Shown here in pieces: positions 46,731 to 59,004 of a stretch of 64,000 nt of DNA; positions within the stretch are counted from its first letter, which is position 1, and each line of letters opens with the position of its first letter. Where the stretch lies: contig JAIXMF010000004.1 of NCBI GenBank assembly GCA_025201365.1, positions 868,001 to 932,000 on the forward strand. The letters are read 5' to 3'. The position numbers and the translations under genes are program-made. The DNA is from Syncephalis plumigaleata (Eukaryota > Zoopagomycota > Zoopagomycetes > Zoopagales > Piptocephalidaceae). Below the pieces are notes generated by a model that saw only the letters and a program-made list of their open reading frames with translations, was not told the DNA's origin and made no database searches.

Positions 46731-47997
46731 ATGTTTAGCGAAGGTCAAGTACATTCTGGGCTTTACTATGCCACTACCTTACTTTGCTTCGCTTGTATTA
46801 CACACGAGTAAGTGTCGCAAACCACAGCAGGTTATCGTGTAGTATAGTTAGTTAATTATTACGTATTACTATTATTTAGTGGATACTAGACGCATATCCA
46901 CGTAAGAATCCACGGGAACACACCATACTTGTAGTCGGTAGGTTGCTTTTTCTATAGTCTGTATCACTATTATATATACTCATCTGTCGTAGGTGATGAC
47001 AACGCGTTTGGTTATGGCGATAAGTGGAAGGCATCGACACCAGGTAGGATAGACCGCGTGCATAGCCAAGGTTGAACTGTTTAACCAAAACGTGTCCATA
47101 ATCTACTCATAGGTATTGCCGGCTATCTGGAATCACAAATACAACGTGAAATGGCCATTCGACAAAAATGGCGTGTAATTAATCGTGGTCAACCGGGAAG
47201 CACATCGAATGATTGGGCACCCACTTCCCAGGCAGTGAAGCTAAAGTAAGCCATTCTAACGAGAGCAGCTATATATATCGTCATTAATTGCGCTTGGTAG
47301 ACGACAGTATCATTGGTGGAACGTGTACTTGATGGAAAGACAGCCTCCGAGGCAGAACTAGTCATTGTTATTCTAGGATCGCACGACAAGTCGTAAGTAC
47401 GAATTAGTCGAATTGCTTCTTTTTTCGTAGCTCGTGTATGATTTAACGATAATCATTACTATGCGATATATAGGGCAACGATTACCGCACAGCAGACCAT
47501 TGATAATCTACGCGCTGTTTGTGAAATTCTAGGAGAACATGGAAAGCGTCTCGTTTATTTGATCAATCTTTCCACCATGGACGATGTGTCGACAGAAGCC
47601 GAATCCGATAACAATATATGCGTAATAATATGCTACGGGAATACCTGGAAAGGTTGGTATTTCTCCTAAGATCGTATATCAATGCGTACGACTAACACGA
47701 ATGAGTCTAGTGCACCCGATTATATTCGAGCAGGTCCTCGAATTGATGCCGAATACTTTGAATTCAACCGTACCGATCTATTTACACCAGATGGAAAATA
47801 TCTCAATGGCTTGGTAAGACTCATAGTAATAATAATGACAAAACAGATATGTACATGTATTTCTAATAGAATATACACGTTTATAATACTTGCAGGGATA
47901 CGAGAAATTGGCTAAAGACTGGCTGTTGGAGGCTCGTCCCGAATTAGTGAAACGGGAATTTGCTGTATTCCAACAATCGATGGCTTCTCGTAAATAA
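46731..47997 (+). CDS. SGNH/GDSL-hydrolase-like pseudoenzyme
   Basis: Exons about 46731-46807, 46880-46937, 46993-47043, 47113-47245, 47301-47392, 47474-47652, 47711-47813 and 47896-47997, mostly in phase, with three one-base steps. The N-terminus is signal-like (LYYATTLLCFACI). The SGNH fold is shown by VVGDDNAFGYGDKW (block I), VINRGQPGSTSND (block II), LVIVILGSHDKS (block III) and TPDGKYLNGLGYEKLAKDW (block V). The catalytic residues are replaced in each place where they can be read: Ser of GDS is Asp, Asn of GxND is His, and His of DxxH is Tyr. The fold is therefore kept while the hydrolase site is lost. It may be a secreted or luminal binding protein. None of the inferred one-base steps touches these motifs. 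Confidence 0.62.
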
Positions 47998-48324
47998 TCT
48001 CAATGAGCATAGTTTAATTAAACCCTATTATTAGTATGAATAATTATATTTATATGTGTATATACTATGCAACTAGTTTATTAACTAGATGCATTAAGGA
48101 GTGTATAAACAGATCAGGATCCAATATGAACAATGAATAGACAGATAGAAAAAGAGGTAGTGGTTGGAATGCTTAGGCGCGTTTGTCGATAGTTAGAAAT
48201 AGGGTGATATCATCGATTAATCGGAAAATATCCTCCTTTGCTTGTTCCATAGAATGGACAAAGGATGATGTGTCAGGAAAGAGCGCGTCCTCTATGCAGG
48301 AGTGGTCATTGTTGTTGGCACGCA

Positions 48325-49352
48325 CTACTCAATGTGATCACCACCCGATCGTGCAATTTCATCCTCGGTCATCGGGTGTGGTATTTCCATGGCGGTGGCA
48401 AGCGTCACTCCCGCTTTACGTAGCACGTAGAGACGTCGACAATCAATGGCGTAGAGCTTTCCGTTGGGACCACGACGCACGCGCAGGGGTACAAATGCCT
48501 CTATGGAAAGTAGGCCACGACGCACGGCATAGACCAGACTATCGAGTCGAGGACCATCGGCGAATGAGTCAGGGATATGCTTGAGGGAGAATCGTAACTC
48601 TTGCGGATCCACCGGGAATGAACACGCGCCAGCAGGTGGATCAGGCCAACGTAATGGATCGTAGAATCGAGTGGTCGACATTACAGACTTTCTAGACGGC
48701 ACTGTACGATGAGCTAAACGTGTACGAGGAATGAACGATAATTTACGCACTAGACGACCTAAACGTGGACGACGGCATAATTCGAACTTTTCACGTAGAA
48801 ACGACGAAGCAGTGGCAATCGACTGACTAGATACTGGGCTGATTCTTGTTGGTAGTAAATTACGCCTAGGAAGTAGCATGGAAGTGAAGCGCTTAATGGC
48901 TTACAACCCGACAATGTAGATGCTGGTGATGTCGATGATGCTGATGCTGATGTTGATGATGACGGTGACGGTGTTAATTCCAGTGCATCAGTAGAGGCTG
49001 CCAAAGAGTTACATTCATTGTTGAACAATGATCGTAGCGTAGAATCATCCATGCTATTCTTTGTACTAATGGCACTATTATCAATGTCGGAAGACAACAA
49101 GGACGGTACCGACAAATAGGTGGACTGATCATTGACAGAGAATGAACTGGTATTGTTGATTAGTCTGCCTGCAGACGAGATATCCGATGAACTGGACCAC
49201 CATCGTATCTTGGAGGGATGACTACAATGACTCGTATTGATGCTAGGATTACTTTGGCACATGGAATAATTAAGGGATAATAGAGCATGATGACGCCAGT
49301 TATCTTCACTATTCTTCGTGCTGCCGCTACTTGATGGTGTTATAGGAAACAT
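48325..49352 (-). CDS. Unknown protein with ParB-like domain
   Basis: The N-terminal half is Ser/Thr-rich. The ORF is open upstream of 49352 but lacks an ATG, so an upstream exon is possible. The frame steps by one base near 48895-48905, between LSGC and AIKRFTSMLLPRR. The C-terminal 100 residues form a compact domain: ELRFSLKHIPDSFADGPRLD, then LVYAVRRGLLSIEAFVPLRV, then GKLYAIDCRRLYVLRKAGV. This pattern (disposition for a helix, then P-I-R-V, then KLY-x-DNRRL) recalls ParB-like/sulfiredoxin-type folds seen in many uncharacterised eukaryotic and bacterial proteins, where the usual NRRL is CRRL here. The function is unknown. Confidence 0.5.
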
Positions 49353-50231
49353 TGTTCGAATATCCTTCACTGATGATGATGATGATGTTGTTGCTGTTCG
49401 GATGCTGGGCAGTTTATGGAATAAACGAGTGGTATTAACCAAGAATAAGAGCAAAAAAGAATAGCCTTATGATAGGGTAATATAAACACAATACAATAAT
49501 TGAAATGGCAAATGGTGTACACTCTACACCGTGCTAGTCATCTACCGTTTAAATAATAGGTAAGCTTGTATACTATAACTACTGATACTACTACACTGGA
49601 GAATAGCAGTTGTAATCACCATACTACTAGTCAATATATGTTGATGACGATGGTAATAGCAGGAATAGTTATCAGAAAAGAATAATAGTATAGCGTAGAT
49701 ATAGGAGTATGCGCAGACACATACACTGAGTGAGAAAGAGAGAACATGTAAATGTGTAAAGACAAACATCATCTACGAATTGCGATGCTATTTAATATGT
49801 ACTCGTGGATGTGACTGTTTGGCGTGCAAATCCATTCTGATGACTGTACTTTAATTCACAAAACAGCAACAACAGCAACAACAATGATAACAACAGCGAT
49901 GATGATAACCCGTCAATGGGCATGATCTTTCCATTTCTCTCGCCTACTATACATGCTTTTTTGTTATACAAAAGGATTTTAGTTTGTCATCGCATTGTAG
50001 AGTGTCACATATGACATGTTGCCTTGATAGCTAGTTGGAATGGAAAGACGATAATGACACCATACATGTTCCTTAATAATCATTATAATGGTTTATTATT
50101 GTTATTATTTGACATTTAGCTTAGTCATTCATTATCTACAGATATGAAAGGAGATGTGTGCGCGCGCGTGTGTGTATGCGAAAGTAAAGGAAGGATGAAG
50201 GGTTGTCTATTTACAATTGAGAAAAGCGTCA
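49353..50231. other. Intergenic region
   Basis: AT-rich, with a CAA/CAG stretch (49863-49882) and a TGTGCG run (50156-50172). No gene recognised. Confidence 0.45.
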
Positions 50232-51311
50232 TTAATTCGCGTGGGGAGGAATCCTCTTGACGGTCGACGAGTTTTGCTTTTTGCCCATCGTAATTGCTCG
50301 ACAATAAGCGATGACGCGACAATCCCTATTGTAATGGAGGACAACACTTGGATTAGCCATATTATTAGATTCGAGTGTCAATGTGTGATGATAAGGGGAA
50401 GGGGTGCATACTTGTGTGAATGTACATTTGGTATACCATACTCTAAAAATAGGTTGTATACTTACAGTCAAGACTGAATAGAACCGTCCATGTTCGTCCA
50501 AGTGTCAAACCGATAACAATGACGAGACAAACTAGGATATCGGTCAGAGTTACGCCTATCAAGTAGAATATGCCATCGAGGAATAAATTACTCAATGTGG
50601 ACGCACTGTATACAATGCGTGTAATAAGAAAATGATTAGTACATAATAATGATGTCAACCCACCAACCAACCAACCACCCAACCAGCTAACTAAGCATTG
50701 ATTATCCTATTCAGTAGGAAGAGTATATTTGCTACTCACCCTTGTTTGTTATTGTGACAATGACGATAGGCATAACATAGAAAGTAAAGTGATAGAAATG
50801 CATTGGGTAGTATTCCTACACCCACGCGTAATAGCATACTAGAAATGGTGGGTGTCACGTCGCAATCGCCCCAAGTCGATTCGATCTCTACAGACTGGGC
50901 CATGCTAATTAGGTAATAGAGAAAGAATAACGATTCGGTAAAAGCCGCCATTGCTAATAGGTATCGCGTGCCATTACTGCAGATATACGCTTTGATCAAT
51001 AGAATGGCATGGATGCACATCATGGAAAGAACGAATGTACCGCGTTGCACTAGTATTGTCTCGGTGCAATCATCCGCTACCGGTTCTAGGTAGTGTTGCA
51101 ATGTGTAGAGGTTATTAACGAGGAAGAAGAATGTTTGTAGCAGGCATAGTATATTGGCTGTACGCGCTTGTTTATAGACTAGCCATATTGAGCGAATGAA
51201 GTTTGCTATCACCAAGGGAAACAGCATGCCATAGAAGAGAAGACTAGGACGATACCGAAGTAGGTTATCCGCACTTGGCATAGGAGCGGATGCAGCATTG
51301 AGAATATACAT
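50232..51311 (-). CDS. Seven-TM receptor-like protein C (unnamed family)
   Basis: Exons 50740-51311, 50466-50605 and 50232-50410, all in phase (introns 134 and 55 nt), give 296 residues without any frame break. It begins MYILNAASAP; a second ATG lies ten codons on. TM1 is about LLFYGMLFPLVIANFI. TM6 and TM7 lie in exon 2 (GIFYLIGVTLTDILVCLVIV). The C-terminal tail carries a basic, Ser-rich segment. Cys82 before TM3 (ADDCTETIL) and Cys150 before TM5 (WGDCDVTP) are 68 residues apart, as in proteins A and B. It is the cleanest member of the family in this window. Confidence 0.7.
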
Positions 51312-52126
51312 GATAAACGTAATAATTAGGCAGTTAGGATAGGAGAGACACGTCAACAATCGAGGGTCCCATACATACACAAATATATATATATATGTAC
51401 ATATAAAAATAAATAGCTATAATGGTATATTAGTATATAATAAGATACGACTAATAGAATGCATGAAGAGTACGGTATAATAGGTATAGGTATATAATGG
51501 TAAGCGAGGGAGAGAGAGAGAGAGGAGCATAACAATTCATGAAAAATATCGAATGTGCCGGTGAAATGGCGCATCGCGCTGCCTAAATAGCTGTTGTTTC
51601 TTATCATTACAAATTGCAGTAAGAACCTCCTTGCAAGTATGAACGGCTAAACAGCAAAGTGTTATTGCGTGTACATGTACGTATGTACGTATCAACACAA
51701 CAATGATGATAGGGGTATGTAGTATCTACATCAAATGGTCAATGCTTTTAGTGTAATAGTTTCAAGACACGCGAATAGGTTAGTCTTCTCATCGAGAGTG
51801 TATGATAATGGATTGCACATCACATGAAGCTTTGCATTAACAAGTGCACACGCATGCTCATAGCAATACGTGTTAGTGACAAGATGGTGCATGCCTGTGT
51901 CGACATTTGTTCATTCATCATCAAACTATTTGATGTATATCACGCGTGAAAGATATGCTCTGAATGTATAATATCAATGTGAAAATAAATCTTTCTTTTA
52001 CTTTCCATCTTATCTGCATAATTAATGCACATTTTATCCGTAGTATGTACTACTTGAATTCATTGATGATTTATTAGTTGATCATTCATTATGCTTTCTC
52101 GATTACGAATATGACCGTAAGCTCGT
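51312..52126. other. Intergenic region
   Basis: Promoter of seven-TM gene C and 3' flank of the cysteinyl-tRNA synthetase gene. A GAGA run at 51509-51523. No gene recognised. Confidence 0.45.
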
Positions 52127-55100
52127 TTAATTAGCTTCTTCTGTCTGTGCCGCCAAATATTCCGCATGTCGTTTCGCTTGTGCATCCCATTCCTTTTGCA
52201 ACTTCTTACGACGACTCTTGGCCAACTCTACGTTTTCATGGTCATGCGTGGGAACACCCTAATGTAGGCAGATGTTAGTCAAATGATATATATATATGTG
52301 TATGTGTATGTGTATGTGAGTGCGTATGCATGTGTATACATGTGATTTAATAACATGATTATATGAATAACGCACGAGCCAAATACCAATATCAATAATC
52401 TCATCTTTACAATTGCATTTATCCTTGATGCCTTGTAATCCTTTTCTAAGGAAATGATATTGGCTAACCGAAAGGATCAAGCTATATTCTATAGCATTGA
52501 CTTGTCCTTCCTCTTCCTTCTATACTAAATATCCGATGCTTCATGCTAATAGGCTCATGGCAAACATGAGATGCATGTACGCTTACCTTGTCATCGTACA
52601 AGGAGAATTGTCCCGCGTATTCTCCGACCTTAAACATCTCCTCCGGGTTTTGACGTCCAAGAGCAAGTCGCTCCAAGCGTTTACGCTCTTTCTCCACGGC
52701 TTGCGCTTGTTTCTTGGCTTGCTTCTCCTCCTCACGCTAAACGACGATTAGCATTGTTGTAGACTACGCTCATTCACTTACACGGCGTTTTTCATCGCGT
52801 TCACGTATCAATTCTTCACGATCCACTAGTTTCACTAATGCCTTACCACCTGTATGCATTATAGTCAGACAAGTGCACCTATCATATCATATCTTGTCGT
52901 ACCTTCTCTATCGTCGAGCATCACGCCCAACTCCACTAGATCTTCATCGCGTAGTCGATCGCACAACTCCAATAATTGCTTGTGATCTACATAAAAGCTG
53001 TTAATACCGAATCCTAGATGATATATCGTTCATTTGCTATCTCACCCGCTTTGCCACGAGCCAAATCGCGTACATTGTCTCTGAATTGCGACAATACTCT
53101 TAGATATGGCATCACTGTATCTTTTACCTATTCATAGTGTGAGATTAACATCGATAGACATTTATCATCCTAGCAAGCATACTTACATTGGCTGTTGTTA
53201 CTCCTTCACCGCTTTCGCCACCACTACCAAAACCGATATCAATACCATCGTTAACCAGTCCAAATATCTAATTCGGCGTATAAGTAAGTGATACTGCCAA
53301 TTCTATTATCTACTATATATATCATTACCTTGAACATCTTTGTAATGTATTGGGCGATATTCTCCAGTAATGGCACATAGGTGTTGATTGCGCACTTATG
53401 TAAATATTCGCTCGATTGACTATATCGAGCAATTCACGAATGGCAGTTGGCGTGTCGATAGAATCGCATAATGCTGTATGAACCTTGTTTGTGTATCGGA
53501 TAGACTATTCGTTTTTGAAAAGAGAAAGAAGGAAGACAATATTAACCATCAAGTAATCAATATTGCCTGAATAACTAGTCACCTTTGCAATAGTTCCTTT
53601 TCAGCTGCGCGATATTGATAGTTGCCATCGGATTTCAATGCGATAGCTTTCCATTCCTCTATATAAGCGCTGACATTTGTGAAAAAGTTCTACGTAATAT
53701 ATATATATACATTCGAGTTAGCTCGAGCAATTGTTATGCAACATCGCTTACATTGAATGTCTTTTCCGTACTAATGATATAATCCATCGTTGATGCCTTA
53801 AAGTCAAGTGGCTATCCCATTGTTGCATCAAGAAACAGAAGCGTAATTGACGTGCGGTATACTTCTCCAATGCCTCCTATATGTATATATATATATATAT
53901 ATATTAGCTATACGATTGTCCTTTCTATTATTCAATATTATTCATTCTTACACGAATGGAGATGAAATTCTTTAACGATTTAGACATCTTTTGTCCTTCA
54001 ATATGCAAATGACCAGGATGCACAAAGTAATTCACCCATTGCTGACACTCGTGGTAAGCCTATGCAATTGTCAATAGATTAGTCTCATGATTGCATCATT
54101 GCTGATTAACTATGATGGTACGAACCTCGGATTGAGCCAATTCATTATCGTGATGCGGGAATGCAAGATCGATGCCACCCGAATGGATATCCATGCAATC
54201 GCCGAGTACCTCGCTTGCCATAACACTGCACTCAATGTGCCAACCCGGTCTACCACTGCCCCATGGTGAATCCCAAGCTGGCTCGCCAGGCTTCGACCTC
54301 TTCCACAAGGCAAAGTCGGCCGGGTTACGCTTACCGCTAAGTTTCGCTCCCAGCGAGCCTTCACCTTCCTCTAGTAGTGCGGTACTACGGCCGACCATGG
54401 AGCAAGCTTAGCGTAATGATGACCGTGATTTCCGTCGAAACTACGCGTATCGAAATAGACGGATCCTTCTGCCTCGTACGCGTAGCCATTCTTGATGATA
54501 CCCTCCACGTAGCTAACGATCTCTGGTACGTATTCGCTAACGCGTGTTAGAACATTGCACGGACGTACATTCAACGCGGCCATATCCTTCATGTACTCGC
54601 CCTCCCAGTAGGCGGCCAATTCACGGAAGATCTCCGGACGTGTGACCGAGTGTCCATCCTTAGCATCAAGCCAAGGGGTAATGACGTCGCGTGCACCGTC
54701 CAGTAACTGATGAACGTTTGAAGATCGGTATCTGATCCGGCATTTACGACTGTTGCCTTGGTCGTTGCAATGGCAGTGTAGGCCGACTTTGCCGCCGATA
54801 AATGCATAGGGAATTTTAGATCATCGGCAGCACCAGGAATACTGGCGACATTCGCTGCTTTCTCGACAAATGCAGGCCATGCAGCCCATACTGTCGATTC
54901 ATTTGCTAGCTAGCATCAAAGTTACCAAACTTTTGTACAACGAAACGTTGAACGCATTCTCTATTTGTTCTAGTAGATCACTAGTGATAGCGGTTGTTTT
55001 ACTCTTTAGCTGCTCGAACAAATGATTTTGACGTGCTCGAATGATAATCTAAAACAGTTCGTGAATAACAAAGAAGAGATGCACTAAATATATGTATGTA

Positions 55101-55764
55101 TTACCTTGTCATCAATATCTGTGATATTCATTACGAATAGAATATCATACTTGAAGTAGTCCTCCAATACGCGACGCATAATATCAATGGTGACGTAAAG
55201 ACTAAACAAATAAACGCATTATTATCATTGTTATCACAGTGCATATATGATAGAATAATGTATCAACATACCGTGCATGTCCCATATGCGAGACATCATA
55301 GACAGTTGGACCGCAGTTGTACCAGGTCAACTTCTTGCCAGTACGAGGAATAAGAGGAGTCTAGCATTATGAGATAGACTAGGTTAATATTGACGCGCTT
55401 ATTATTCACACGCAACAGCTGAATCTTTTACCTTTGTCTTGGTTAGTGAATTAAGCAGACGCAACTCAGGAACGCCTTCTTGGTTGACTGGTTTGTGCCA
55501 ATCAGGCTGCTTCACCTTTGTGCTTTCGTTTGTAGTGGCCATTGTGCAATAATAGGTGCGTGAGCGCGGATACACCACCGATAATACTCGAGATGGTAGT
55601 GGTGACTTGGTGGCAAGTACGGAATAGCCGGATAGATTTCTTGATTGCACACGTAAGGAAGAGACAACACGATCAGCTAGTGTGGCAGTCGAGTAACGGC
55701 AATAGCGTGGTTGTTGAATCAGTGGTAAGCGACGAGCGGCGATAGAATGCACTCTACGGAGCAT
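52127..55764 (-). CDS. CRS1: Cysteinyl-tRNA synthetase, probably dual-targeted
   Basis: Class I aminoacyl-tRNA synthetase charging tRNA-Cys, spread over a dozen or more short exons. The first is 55432-55764, then 55272-55360. Seen are [18 protein letters not shown] with the HIGH-type motif [14 protein letters not shown], the zinc/tRNA region [11 protein letters not shown] and [34 protein letters not shown] with KMSKS, and a charged C-terminus ending in AQTEEAN. Two ATGs share the frame. The one at 55764 opens a 74-residue Arg/Ser-rich stretch with no acidic residues except one, typical of a mitochondrial presequence. The one at 55542 ([11 protein letters not shown]) starts the cytosolic form. 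One-base steps occur near 54395 and 54705. Confidence 0.85.
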
Positions 55765-56174
55765 ACACGCAACCGACAATCCAGATAGATAGCCGTCAAC
55801 TACAAAGAGGATAAAGCAGAAAGAGAAGGAAGTACCACGGACAAACGCGTTATCAGCAAAAATCGACCCACTGCTAAATAGCCTATGAGGGGATTACCTG
55901 AAGATAGATAAAATGAAAAAGCGTAACTTTTCTTGTGGATGACACCATCGCATTAGATTGTTTGGATATGATTAAATAGTTGACTTGGATTTGCTATTGT
56001 TATCATCTAGCTATTAACTATGCAATCGGGTTTTAAATTCATATAGTATCCATTACATTTGTCTCTCCTTCTATCTATCTATCTATTTATTTTACTTTTT
56101 AATTTACTCGAATTCTTTTCAGTACTATTCACTGGTGAACGGGGGATAATCGACCGCATAGAACGAAACCAGCC
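55765..56174. other. Divergent promoter, CysRS / MDM10
   Basis: 410 bases between two divergent mitochondria-related genes. Includes a CTAT repeat near 56074-56088. No further gene. Confidence 0.5.
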
Positions 56175-57929
56175 ATGCACGACTATATGGACTATTGTCT
56201 AAGATGTTATTTACGCGAGACTGGCTGGAATAACCTTAATCAATACTCGAATCTACGCGCTTCTGCTCGAGGTAACTGGTCAGATGTATATTCGTAATTC
56301 CATACCACTATTAGGATATAGCTGTAAATACTAATCGACTAGTATCATGTATAACTATACGGCGTTGCAGCTATTCTAGACTTTAAAATACCGCACGGGC
56401 TATCATTTCATGCTGGACGAGCACCGTCAGACTGGTTGAAATCGGCGCATTCCTTTCAGCCATTGCCACGCATGAATGGATCCATCGGGTACATGTATAC
56501 GTCCAAGCGGCTTACCGCCGATCCTCAAAGTGTCATGGGCATGACAGAGGTAGCCGAGGATTTCAATCGGCATTCAGTGCAATTGAAACGGCACCCACCG
56601 TTGATAAATCATCAATCGCTCAGAATATGCGATGGTCGGGTAAGTATCGTCATGGAATGAAGATGGATACTATTAACCACGTATATGTATATACACATAT
56701 ACATAGGTGAACCTGATTTCTTCCTATACGGTCGTATGTTCTTCCCTACCGGAGAATTGGAAGCAATGATGGCACGACGCGCTACTCAACACACGCAGTA
56801 TGTATTGACAGGATTAAGTTCATCAGATCCACGAGATCCTATTCAAGTAAGTTATTATAGTCCACATATATGCATATATGTATGTATTTATATACATGTA
56901 TATACATACTAGTTAACCATGCAATGGTGGCATGATCGTGGTCCCTGGTGCACTGAAGTGTCCTACTCGACAGACGATTCAATGATCGGTCTACGCGGTC
57001 TATACAATTTTCGATGGCCTGATCTGCCTAGTAAGGCCAATCATTTGTTCTCTACGGGAGATCATCAGCAAGTGCATTTGCCGATTTCTCTGCTCATGAT
57101 CATGCTTCATCGTCTGATTCCAGCGATTCTACGACGCATCATGATGCTAGTCCAGTTAACAGCAATATGTCGACATCCGGTGAAGAAGCTAAAATAGCAC
57201 GATCCAGATCATCAGCAGTAGCGCGTACCACTGGTGTCCCATCACGAAGAATGAATAGCAAAACGAGTAATACACCATCTGCCAAAACTCGATCCGATAC
57301 TCAATCCATAAAGAAAACGACAATGATAACACCTAATACGCATACAATAACGGTAGTCACGATGAAGGTGATGGCATATGGTCAGCAGGTGCCGAGATCT
57401 ATTATTCTGCTAAAGAAAAGAGTGGTGGCGGTAAGTTGTTGCAACATATATACTGGAGAAAGAAATACGTTGTATTAACCATTTCACTTTAGTTTCTACG
57501 GGATTACGATATCGTGCCACTCAACCATTTGTATTTGAAGTAACCAATATCATTAATCCTGCCATGGGCTATACATCAACCGCTTATACCGCTGCTGTCA
57601 ACCCGCAACTTACATGTAGTACTCGATTTGATTTTAACCTGTACAGCTATGAAAGCGATCTATGTATCGGTGCCGAATGGCGGAATGGAGGTGAAGGCGT
57701 AGTAAAGGGACGATTTGGATTTCGTCAGGTAAATAGAATGTTACTAGTGTATCTATATAATATAGTTATTTACTTAAACTGCGCATCAATCATCTCATAG
57801 GGATTGGCCTTGCTATTCGATGGTCGCTACCGAAATGCTCTATTCAGTTTCGGTATAGTCATCGATGCTAATCAGCGTACCAATGCATTCTTCCGTTCTA
57901 TTGGTTTGCAAATTCAGTATATTAGTTAG
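56175..57929 (+). CDS. MDM10: MDM10, ERMES beta-barrel subunit
   Basis: Mitochondrial outer-membrane beta-barrel that anchors the ER-mitochondria encounter structure and also joins the SAM complex. Exons 56175-56271, 56371-56639, 56707-56846, 56913-57430, 57493-57728 and 57801-57929. The N-terminus MHDYMDYCLRCYLRETGWNN and YSNLRASARAILDF is diagnostic. Later FLYGRMFFPTGELEAMMARR, STDDSMIGLRGLYNF, WSAGAEIYYSAKEKSGG, VSTGLRYRATQPF and the C-terminal strand LFSFGIVIDA match the family. A Ser/Thr-rich insert (57060-57400) sits between strands, as in other fungal Mdm10. One base is missing in exon 2 (near 56582) and two in exon 4. With them, all exon phases close to about 463 residues, a normal length. 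Confidence 0.9.
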
Positions 57930-58333
57930 ACGGTCATTTATTGCCTTTGTAACCTAATTTGCATGTTAATAATAGTAATAATAGTAATAATAGTAATGAC
58001 AGCTTATTGTAATGGAAATTGGCACATCTAACTAAAGAATGATCATGTATTTGTGTGGGATTTTCGCGGCATTTCACTATAATACTCGCCATAAAAGGTA
58101 ATGCTAACTTGTGCAAACAAAAAGTTATATCATAAAATGCCGCAATAACTGGGTATTTTTTATGCATAATTACCGCTGCTACCGTTTCATTTACTCTCGC
58201 TTTTACTTGACATTATTTGACTTGCTATTATACCATTCATCCATTTAATCAATAGTTATTTTCTTCTTCTTGTCTTTCAAGCTATCCATTCATATCAGCA
58301 GATATTCCTCGTTTATTCCAGTGATCAACCAAT
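57930..58333. other. Intergenic region, SOD promoter
   Basis: Contains an AAT/ATA microsatellite (57967-57993) and a CT-rich stretch just before the SOD start. No gene seen. Confidence 0.5.
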
Positions 58334-59004
58334 ATGATTGCATCCAATTCGTTGCATAGTTTGCTTGTCGTATCACTTACATACCTTGGCCTAATATCGG
58401 TCGTTGTTCATGCCGCCGAAGTAAAGGTATTGATTAGTCAAGCCTTTCTAAAGGGCCAAGTCGACGCTCGATTTGTCTTTGAAACGGGCAACAACTACGT
58501 GTTGTTTAATGGTTTGATCAATCCAGGCTTAAAGGTTAATGTTAGCTATCCGTATCACATTCACCAACTTCCCGTTCCCGCTGATGGTAATTGCGATGGT
58601 ACTGGTGACCATTTGGATCCATACAATCGTAAGGGTAGCACTTGCACCTTTAAAACATAGATCAATGTGAGATGGGTGATTTAAGCGGTAAATTTGGTCC
58701 TATCGTAGGATGGGATAACCCTAGAATGAGTGCTTATCCATTCTTACACAATGACACTACGTTAACGATGACGGGCGAGAACAGCATTGTTAATCGTTCC
58801 GTGGTGATTCACGATCCAAGTGGTGCACGTATTGCTTGCGGTACTATCCGTGAACCAGATGAAGTTACCAGATATACAAGCGATAGTAAATCAGGCAACA
58901 CATCGAGTAACAACGCGAATAGTATGATCAACATCAATATTGGTACTTTATTAGCAACTACCTCCACCGCCATTTTATTGACGTTATCATGCTTGTTCTT
59001 CTAA
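58334..59004 (+). CDS. GPI-anchored Cu-only superoxide dismutase
   Basis: Extracellular Cu-only SOD of the fungal Sod4/5/6 type, converting superoxide to peroxide at the cell surface. The signal peptide is the first 27 residues (LLVVSLTYLGLISVVVHA core). Copper ligands: HxH in YPYHIHQLPVPADGNC, the His in GTGDHLDPY, and the His in VVIHDPSG. The active-site Arg is in GARIACGTI. The zinc and electrostatic loops of Cu/Zn SOD are absent, as in the Cu-only class. A Ser/Asn-rich stretch and hydrophobic C-tail (LLATTSTAILLTLSCLFF) form a GPI signal. The frame steps by one base at an AAA run near 58653. Restoring continuity gives CTFKNIDQCEMGDLSGKFG, matching the family, so it is one gene of about 223 residues. 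Confidence 0.85.

Noticed and set aside
58068-58146. Inverted GCGGCATTT ... AAATGCCGC
   Set aside because: Nine-base arms with no target duplication; too short to call a transposon.
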